A stretch of DNA of 27,280 bases from Syncephalis fuscata (Eukaryota > Zoopagomycota > Zoopagomycetes > Zoopagales > Piptocephalidaceae). The stretch covers positions 1-27,280 of the forward strand of contig JAHLTZ010000103.1 in NCBI GenBank assembly GCA_025786725.1. The letters are read 5' to 3'. Both the position numbers and the translations under genes were made by a program. Position 1 is the first letter of the stretch. Every line of letters begins with the position of its first letter. The notes beneath the pieces are model-generated. The model had not been told where the DNA came from, did not search any database, and saw only the letters and a list, made by a program, of their open reading frames with translations. Of this stretch, positions 20,389 to 27,280 are shown one piece after another.

Positions 20389-20694
20389 GTTACGCCAAAA
20401 CATCAAAAAGGTATTTTATGGAATACACCATTGATTCATTGTGGAAACCAATAATAGTACAGTCACATAACGATTTGAATTGCGCGTATACCAATATACC
20501 GATGGTGTGCTATTATACAAATAAGCCACTACCTCGACCTACTCAGACATCTGAAACAGCAATGCCGGTGATTTATACATATATTTCAGGGACGCGCATA
20601 TCAATCTGCGCTTTTATTATGCAATTCGGACATTTAATAATGTAGCTTAGTTCTATAAAATAGTAATGGCGGCTTTGTTGTCTCCTCCATCAAC

Positions 20695-21120
20695 TCAAGT
20701 TTTAATATTTATAAGGAACCAAACCATGCACAATACTAATGCACCGCAAATTAGTAAATTATATGGCATTTTTGTATAAACATATACTGCTATGTGCAAA
20801 CCAGCCATAGCTCTAAATTATAAAATGTACTGATTGGTGCACCCGTATATTCTATATTATTGAAATTCATGCAGAAATAGGCAGTGTGCGGATTTACAAA
20901 TGCGCTATATCCAAATATGTAAATGCCAAACGCTGTACTATCTCCGACACTTCAAATGATAGTTGGCCGAAATTAGCTGAGAATTTGCTGTGTAATAAGG
21001 GATGATGTAGTGTAATGCATCACAGCATCCTGAACAATAAATCATTTAATTCAATTACTGATTCCACCAATCCTTGATGTAAAATAATATATATTTACCA
21101 AACTAGATACAACACAATTT
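20695..21120 (-). pseudogene. Decayed membrane-protein gene, right copy
   Basis: The minus strand reads DAVMHYTTSSLITQQILS, stops, then SVGDSTAFGIYIFGYSAF, VNPHTAYFCMNFNNIEYTG and APISTFYNLE. After a frame change it continues AMAGLHIAVYVYTKMPYNL and LICGALVLCMVWFLINIKT, ending at TGA 20697-20695. The final stretch is a good transmembrane helix. Alignment with the left relic is clearest at protein level (SLIAQ/SLITQ, IEYxxAPIS, LCMVW), so it was a translated gene before the duplication decayed. The family is not recognised. Confidence 0.5.
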
Positions 21121-21145
21121 TTAAACGCTAGAATACGCACATCAG

Positions 21146-22046
21146 ATAGTTCTAGACAGGTACTGTTAGTTTTGAATGCACAATGACAACAAACCACACA
21201 TCAGTCAGTATTCATTTGTAAATTAGTTGATAGTCTATGCCACTGAGAATAATTTTAATAATAAATTAAGCAACTTGTCTATAAAAGAATAAAGCAAAAG
21301 CTAATGAAACCAGTTGGTAGCGCAAACATTAATCGTTTTAATATGATAGAAAGTTCTATAATAAAAGCAAACGTTTTTATCATACCAAATCACATTAAAT
21401 TTATTAGAATTTAACGGGTATTTATGTGGATAGGATAGGATAATTAAAAACCAAATAAAACACAAGAAACCAGAAAGAATTTTGCATGAAATTCAATAAG
21501 CTGCAAAAGTTACATATATACTTATATAGTTGCATTTCTAAAATTGAAACAACAAACGCCATAATTAAATAACATTTTAGTATTGCTAAATTCTATACTG
21601 CTGTTTATTTGTATTCACAAATACTTGAAGTAACTCTTACAATAATGTAAACGTAAAATGTGAATGCGATTGAAATATATTAGTACCAACTGGTAGTAAA
21701 GTATAAATAAATCTAATCAAACAATATCTCCAAACTTAGAGTACGAGTGAAATAAAACGAGACAACACATATATTACAATGATATAAGCTATTTCAGAAA
21801 AACTTATTTAATTTGTGTGTTTAGCTATGTGATAGAATACATTCTGCAGCTGATGATTTATTGCATATTTAAAATTAGCATCACCTGATGTTGTTCATTA
21901 GATTATTGCTAACAAAAAGCAATGAATATAATTGGCTGACCATCCAAAAACCATTTTTATATTACAAATAATTAATATTGTGGATACTGATTAACTATAA
22001 TTATTTTATTTTATTTTTGTATATATCTAACTGCATTTCTTATGTT
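21146..22046. other. AT-rich intergenic stretch
   Basis: No coding region, RNA or repeat copy is recognised. Confidence 0.5.
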
Positions 22047-22892
22047 TTAAAAAAGATAATTGCGATCGATAACTAGTAGAAAAATTAAAAAATAGTCTGG
22101 CCTTATTACCAATAGGTTCACTGGAGATTGAACACACATCTGAACAGGCTTCGGATTGTTTAAAACACAAAAATATCCGGCGTATCCAGAGGGTCCATCG
22201 ACGTAATGAAGTACGTCTGGGAGACTTGATGAAATGTGATGTGATGCGGTTGCTGAGAAAATTGCCGGACAGGTGGTAATCGTAGCGATCGTATCGACAG
22301 GCGAGTCGACGCCACTCAATGAAGTCACGGATCGTGCACGATCAAGTATCATAGCACACTTTTTTTCCGTGATAATGGCGAGCGATTCTGTCTTTGTCTC
22401 GTTCAAGGACAGCCGGTAGGGCGGCGCGGCAATTTCTTCCAATGCTATTTGGTTTTCATGGGCCGTGATAATAGAAGAATAAGAATCGAAAATAGGTGAT
22501 GGAATGTCTATGCTTGCCGAATCGGCAGTGCTAATAGATATCATCGATGATGGTGTATCAGGCGAGTAATATATATGAAACGATCCGTTTTCTCCATAGT
22601 CGCCATTCTCATCGCTGTAATTATTATTAAGATCGCCGGTGTAGATTGACTCAGGAAGAGTGTGCACAGGTTCGGCCGGCCGAATATCCATAATAAATCC
22701 TAAGGTGGGCGAGTCAACGCGCGGCATTGAAGCACACGAGTTGACTGATGATAAAACGCTAATGGCCGTCACAACACTTGCAAGTTGTGGGTGACGGCGT
22801 TGGCGTTCAAAGCGATGCTTATACATAATGCTGAACAAGCGAGTAAAATGGCAACAAGGAACAACGACAACAACAATATCTGCATAAATCAC
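22047..22892 (-). CDS. Hypothetical Ser/Thr-rich protein with an N-terminal membrane region; 5' end uncertain
   Basis: The frame is GC-richer than its flanks and looks coding. It runs from about 23030 to the stop at 22047-22049. No ATG occurs before 22826-22824 (MYKHRFERQRRH). Upstream in-frame sequence encodes two hydrophobic segments (ICILYISILYFLIVGLF and CFIILFFIFGIVIYADIVVV). So either an upstream exon supplies the start, or translation begins at the internal ATG and gives about 260 aa. TTTATGCAG (ending about 22880) is a good splice acceptor inside this region. The body is polar, rich in Ser, Asp and Pro (SPDTPSSMISISTADSAS), as in a cytoplasmic tail, and the extreme C-terminus is hydrophobic. 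Two helices followed by a basic stretch and a Ser-rich tail would suit the end of a receptor or transporter, but no family is recognised. Confidence 0.5.
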   Translation of the reverse strand: MIYADIVVVVVPCCHFTRLFSIMYKHRFERQRRHPQLASVVTAISVLSSVNSCASMPRVDSPTLGFIMDIRPAEPVHTLPESIYTGDLNNNYSDENGDYGENGSFHIYYSPDTPSSMISISTADSASIDIPSPIFDSYSSIITAHENQIALEEIAAPPYRLSLNETKTESLAIITEKKCAMILDRARSVTSLSGVDSPVDTIATITTCPAIFSATASHHISSSLPDVLHYVDGPSGYAGYFCVLNNPKPVQMCVQSPVNLLVIRPDYFLIFLLVIDRNYLF

Positions 22893-23030
22893 AATGCCAA
22901 AAATAAAGAATAATATAATAAAACAGCTTTTAAATAGGCCGACAATTAAGAAATAAAGTATACTGATGTAGAGGATGCAGATACAGATACGCGTGCCGTC
23001 GCCGATATGGCAAATGCAATGTATTTATTA

Positions 23031-24290
23031 TATAGAAAAAAATGTTTGTGCTGAGTCTTTACTCTCTCAGCGTGCACGTGCGCAATGACTACGCGCTAAT
23101 CTTCTACGTGAAGTAATGATTTGCCGGCTGACCACAAATTTTTTACATGCGTGCACTTTGCTTCCTCGTCCGTCTGTGCACTTTTCGCTTGCTTTCTCGG
23201 ACCACACTTTGATGCACGCAACGACATACTGTTCACGCCGCCTGTTCCATGCACTATGAGTTTGCTTTCGCCTTGAACACGCAGCCATATGCCTATGAGT
23301 GCTGCACATCCATTTATTTAATTCTACTACCTCCCCCACATTTCTCCCATGATTTCAATTATCACACGCATGAAGGTGCAGTTCACAAATAGCAGCTTAA
23401 CAATAATGGTAACGTTTGTGGAGGGGGGGGCAAAAAGAACATTAGCAATAATGCAGTAAATTACCAAGTTCTAGATTAATTAATTTATAGTATTAGTGTA
23501 AACTAAAAGATATTGTTAATGGGGAATAAATGAGTTTGTCATATTATTAAAATGGCCAAAAGAGCAGTCCAGTAACTCTGATTAATAGAGCATGTTGCTA
23601 CGATCATTATGGCTATGCTCGTTGCTGACAACGTGGTTTGTGTCGCCTTGACCTGTTTTTGCAAGTGCTTTTCTGCAGGAGGTATATTGAAATCAGATTT
23701 TATTGTCAATTACCACAATATTCGGCAATTAAAACGCACGATTATCAAACAGATAGTGTATTAAAACAAATGGTATAATTGTTTAAAAAACTGATTATTA
23801 TTATAGACGATATTAAATGGTATAGTGTCAAATAGTATAATTCTATTGTTATTGCTAAATTAAAAATATTATTAAGCTTTTGTTACAGCCATATTTGGTA
23901 ATATAAGCTAATTGATTTTTCCACCTCTTATCAAGATAGTTAGTATTGACTTCGTTATTAATATTTTTCAAATATATGTAAATAGCAATATTAATCACAT
24001 TGATTTTGTTATTTATTAAATAATGACTTAGTTGTTCTCATTTTTTACTGTCTAATATTATAATGATTCACTGCTTATTCTTCTATAACATTATAGGCCA
24101 TTATAATTTAATAAACTGAATTAAATATATATTTATTGAATACTTATAAAATGATTGGTTTGCACCACGTATATATCATATTGAAAATGAATAGTTTGTT
24201 TAACACATGGTAATCTCAGCGCATGTGTCCGATTCGGCGTTAGCACTCCACTTACAGTATGTTGTGCAACAGAAAGTCAATCAAGTGTGT
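23031..24290. other. Intergenic region between hypothetical gene and MFS gene
   Basis: About 23040-23340 is GC-richer and probably holds the promoter or upstream exon of the hypothetical gene on minus. An open frame there (23339-23067) has no ATG start and basic, low-information content. A run of eight G occurs near 23423. From 23450 the DNA is plain AT-rich and empty. Confidence 0.4.
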
Positions 24291-26144
24291 TTAAATGTGA
24301 CTTTCTGCCTTATCTGCAGAACTCATTTCCTTCGCCTTGGATTGCAGTTTGGCTTGCTGACGCATTGCATCTGCGCCGTGAATAACTTTGCAAAATATAG
24401 CAGCAATGAATGCTAGAATAAGCGGCGGGATGTTAGCAATGAAGGCTTGACGAAAAGCTGTTTTCACAACAAGTTTGCCAATATCTTTTTGTTCTAATGG
24501 TAGTGTATCAAATATAGAAGTACTGCCATTAAACGGAATATCCTAATAAAAACAGACGATTATTCATTTTATTTTTACCATAGCTATATTGCTACTTACT
24601 GGTAAATATTGTGCCATTGCCGATTCCAATCCGTGGTTAAATATTGTACCGGTAACAGCAACGCCGAAAGCACCACCGATAATTCGAAAGAATGAACTAA
24701 GTGTGGTAGCCACACCAATATCACCCGGTTCCGATGTGTATTGCGCGACCAGGATTACAAGCTGCATGCCAAATCCAAGACCAAAGCCTGCCAAGAACAT
24801 AGCACCTATCTCTAATGGCTGATTAGGATTGACATCAAAAAGTGTCATCAGGCCCGTGCCAACGGTGGCTATGGCCATGCCAAACAATAGAAAGGCGCGG
24901 TAAGACCATGCAGGCAGATAAGAAGTAGCTGTGCCAGATGCAATAGAAATAACGGCAATTGGAATGACCAAGGGCAAAAGCTGCAGGCCAGAAGCAGTTG
25001 CAGTTGTGCCACGAAGTAACTATTATCGCGCACATAAAGTAAGTAGACGTCATTTTTATACATGATTATCGCGCGCACACTAAATTTCATTTGCCCATAC
25101 CTCATAAAATAGCGGAATGTAGTAGACCAGGCTAAGGAAACTCCAGCCAAAAAAGAAGCCACATGTAAACGATGCTGCCGTGCTTTTTCGTCTAAACATA
25201 CGACCGGGTGTTAATGGATGTTTAGCTTTCCATCCTTCCCAGTAGACGGTAATGCCCGCTAGTAAAATGGCCACGCAGTATAGTGCGATAATTACAGCAG
25301 AATTCCAAGGATATCGTTTACCACCCCATGTTGTCGGCAATAGAAGGGAAACTGTGGCGGCCAGTACTAATAGTGCGCCAAAAAAGTCGATTTGCTTGAT
25401 CTTCTCTTTGATCGACCCGGCACGTACAGGCAATTTAAGAAAGAAGCCCACCATAAATACGGTAATCGCGCCGACCGGCAGATTGATGTAAAATGCCCAA
25501 TTCCATGAAAGATTGTCTGTTAATGTACCACCAAGCAGTGGCCCAACTACACTAGCAATTGCAAACACGGCACTGATAAGTCCCTGATATTTGCCACGAT
25601 TATATGGCTCTACAACGTCAGAAATGACTAGGTATACGAGCGACACAAGGCCGCCACCACCCACACCCATAAGAGCACGAAAGGTAATAAGCATATTCAT
25701 ACTTGTGCTTAGCGCACTGCCAAGCGAGCCAAGCATAAATATAGTTTGTGCGCAAAGCATTGTTGTTTTACGACCAAAAATGTCGGATAAACGACCATAC
25801 AGTGGCTGAAATGAAGTGTTTGTCAACATGTAAGCTGTCGCTATCCAAAAAGAATCGGATAATGCATTAAATTGTTTGGCAATTGCTGGTAGAGCTGTTG
25901 CTACCAGTGTCAAATTAAGGGTAGCCATAAAAACAGCGAAGCCACATCTACATATGGTTTTAGCGCTTAGCAATACATGCAATGCCATTAAGGTTACTTA
26001 CCCGATTAGGACCGGAATAAGTTGCTTAGGTGGCAACACGGTTGATTGCTGGAAAGTATTTGGTGGTACTGAGTCCATGCTAGATGTATGGTTATCTGAG
26101 CTATGGGCCATATCCACAGAAATGGTGTCGTTAGGTTGTTCCAT
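24291..26144 (-). CDS. MFS transporter, DHA2-type (14-TM) drug:H+ antiporter-like (four exons, 553 aa)
   Basis: Exons are 26144-26002, 25947-25101, 25019-24600 and 24542-24291. The GT-AG introns are 54, 81 and 57 bp, and the 1662-bp CDS is in frame throughout. The start MEQPNDTISVDMAHSSDNHT opens a polar N-terminal tail, followed by IPVLIGCGFAVFMATLNLTL with the DHA2-type motif LVATALPAIAKQF. MFS motif A is PLYGRLSDIFGRK, and the antiporter motif C region reads SVVGPLLGGTLTDNLSWNWA. The second half has LLRGTTATASGLQLLPLVIP and FFRIIGGAFGVAVTG, and the end is a Lys/Gln-rich tail. DHA2 proteins export drugs or toxic metabolites, or move amino acids or siderophores, across plasma or vacuolar membranes; the substrate here is unknown. 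A related gene lies about 415 bp upstream on the same strand. Confidence 0.92.
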
Positions 26145-26558
26145 ATCGTAAAAGTAGGTAAGATTTAATTGGCAAAACAAAAGAAGAGGCGAGGATGAGA
26201 GAGCAAACAAATAGCTGGATGCAATATATAGCCGGGATGTTACCTTTTTTATTCAACGGTTAATTATCGGACCGGCAAAAAACTAAAGCAATATATCCAT
26301 TTTGGTAAACAGGTTGGCCACTTTTTCTATTTTAAACCAAACGCGCAAAGAAAAATGACAATATGTGGCATTTGAACTTGGTTTGATTACCATGTGAAGC
26401 AGTGTGTAATTAAATGAAACAAAATATATTAATAAAACATCATTCCATCTTGGCTTGTTAAAGACGTTGCCAACGACGGCACAATATGTTAATGTTTGCA
26501 AGAAGTATTTTTATTTAATGAATAGCAAAAATAACACAAAATGATACTGTAATATAAA
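26145..26558. promoter_or_regulatory. Spacer between the tandem MFS genes
   Basis: This 414-bp spacer separates the stop of the upstream MFS gene from the start of the downstream one and must hold the latter's promoter. Minus-strand open frames here (26501-26283, and 26210 into exon 1) are not supported as separate genes. No specific site is recognised. Confidence 0.4.
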
Positions 26559-27280
26559 TCAAGCGTCTAACTCCTGCATTGCAGGTAGTTTTAAGTCGCT
26601 TTCTAGAGTGGCTTCTAAATTCTTAGAAGGGGATACAAACGCGGCCGATATCATCGATATTGCTGATGCAGGGATCAATAGCATAAACAAATTTCGAAAA
26701 CCCGTCAAGTAGAGCTGCCTTGTTTCTTCGGAAATGTTTGCAAAATCCACTTTGGTTATATTATTATCTATTGAAATACCCCTACAGAACTGTTAAGCAC
26801 GGCACCCATAGCGGCAATACCAAATACGCCGCCAACAATGCGGAAGAAAGTAACCAGACCGGTTGCTGTTGCCATATCTTTGAAACAAACAATAGTTCAT
26901 TAGTAAGCTGAAACAATGTCACGTTATTGCACAGTACCTTTACGCTCGGCAAATATCTGAGCAGCGTACATTGATGTTTGAATACTGCAGCCAACTCCAA
27001 TTCCAGCCACGGTTGTTGTCGTCATTTCCAAAGCAAGCGAATCAATACCACTTTTGCCTATAAGCTGTAAAAGGGCACAGGACACAAGTAGCATTATCAT
27101 ACCAACTGTCATGCTTATACGGAACCTCCATGGATGAGTCATTCGAGCTGTCATGGTAGTAGTGATAAAGGACGACACTGCCACAGTAAGAATTAAAGGA
27201 ATAAGTGTAAGACCAGATTTGGTAGCCGAGTAGTTTCGAACAATCTAAAAAGCAAACGACAAATTAATACTTAATCCATT
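26559..27280 (-). CDS. Second DHA2-type MFS transporter, 5' part beyond the window
   Basis: Visible exons are 27244-26938 and 26877-26559, joined by a 60-bp intron (GTACTG donor, CTTACTAATG branch region, CAAAG acceptor). Another acceptor (TTTTTAG) ends at 27245, so further exons lie off the right edge. The C-terminal half reads IVRNYSATKSGLTLIPLILT, SMYAAQIFAERKDMATATGL and TFFRIVGGVFGIAAMGAVL, paralogous to the neighbour's LLRGTTATASGLQLLP and FFRIIGGAFGVAVTG. The intron before IVRNY sits where the neighbour has one before LLRG. At GGGG 26782-26779 the frame shifts: before it LNSSVG, after it ISIDNNITKVDFANISEETR, through a last helix to LPAMQELDA and TGA. One extra G would restore continuity. 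Confidence 0.85.

Larger units (their letters stand above)
19525..21145 (-). repeat. Right arm of the long inverted duplication (partner 5700-7425)
   Basis: Reverse-complement counterpart of the left arm with the same order of parts. Relative to the left it lacks part of the block matching about 6230-6530. It carries an extra segment of about 220 bp (about 20166-20388) between GGCGTAA and the conserved promoter start. The arms' inner edges are about 12.1 kb apart. Confidence 0.75.

Noticed and set aside
20418-20645. Plus-strand 75-aa open frame
   Set aside because: It lies within the drifting right arm, has no counterpart frame in the left arm, and shows no domain.

Overview
The window looks like nuclear DNA of a fungus, probably an early-diverging (zygomycete-type) lineage. 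The intergenic DNA is very AT-rich. Genes carry short GT-AG introns of about 46-104 bp, several with CTAAC/CTAAT-type branch sites. The gene set is eukaryotic: cytosolic leucyl-tRNA synthetase, CTF8, a FAM72 homologue, a PH-domain protein and 14-TM DHA2 drug-antiporter-like MFS proteins. The lineage is an inference; nothing here fixes a genus.

Left end (1-4260): the 3' part of a PH-domain gene on + faces two small cell-division-type genes on -. One is a four-exon FAM72 homologue that only appears after splicing by eye. The other is a two-exon CTF8, a subunit of the alternative clamp loader.

Middle (4380-14450): gene-poor, repeat-rich DNA. It holds two secreted-protein genes: a 65-aa Kex2-type precursor of a four-cysteine peptide, and a CAP/SCP protein. 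It also has minisatellite and dispersed repeats and an unexplained GC-richer patch. Three decayed copies of one sequence (4379-4937 +, 12829-13060 +, 13854-14445 -) read, in a conserved frame, as the C-terminal zinc ribbon and tail of a TnpB/Fanzor-like nuclease. All three carry a stop before the ribbon and have lost the expected catalytic Asp.

Right-centre (14430-18102): a complete four-exon cytosolic leucyl-tRNA synthetase gene. Downstream are a relic resembling a FAR1-type transposon DNA-binding domain (18666-19018 -) and the right arm (19525-21145) of a large inverted duplication whose left arm is 5700-7425. Each arm carries a decayed membrane-protein gene and one copy of the peptide gene. 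The arms are strongly diverged, but a tract of about 280 bp over the peptide gene differs at only about three positions, and the 198-bp CDS at one.

Right end (22047-27280): a hypothetical serine-rich protein with membrane-spanning sequence, then two tandem DHA2-type MFS genes on -. The first is complete in four exons; the second runs off the window.

Three otherwise convincing genes (PH, LeuRS, second MFS) need a reading-frame change, four sites in all. Every one has the same sign, a missing base, often at a short homopolymer. This suggests residual assembly errors rather than biology.

The most unusual system is the pair of nearly identical secreted-peptide genes inside an old inverted repeat, followed by the TnpB/Fanzor-like relics.
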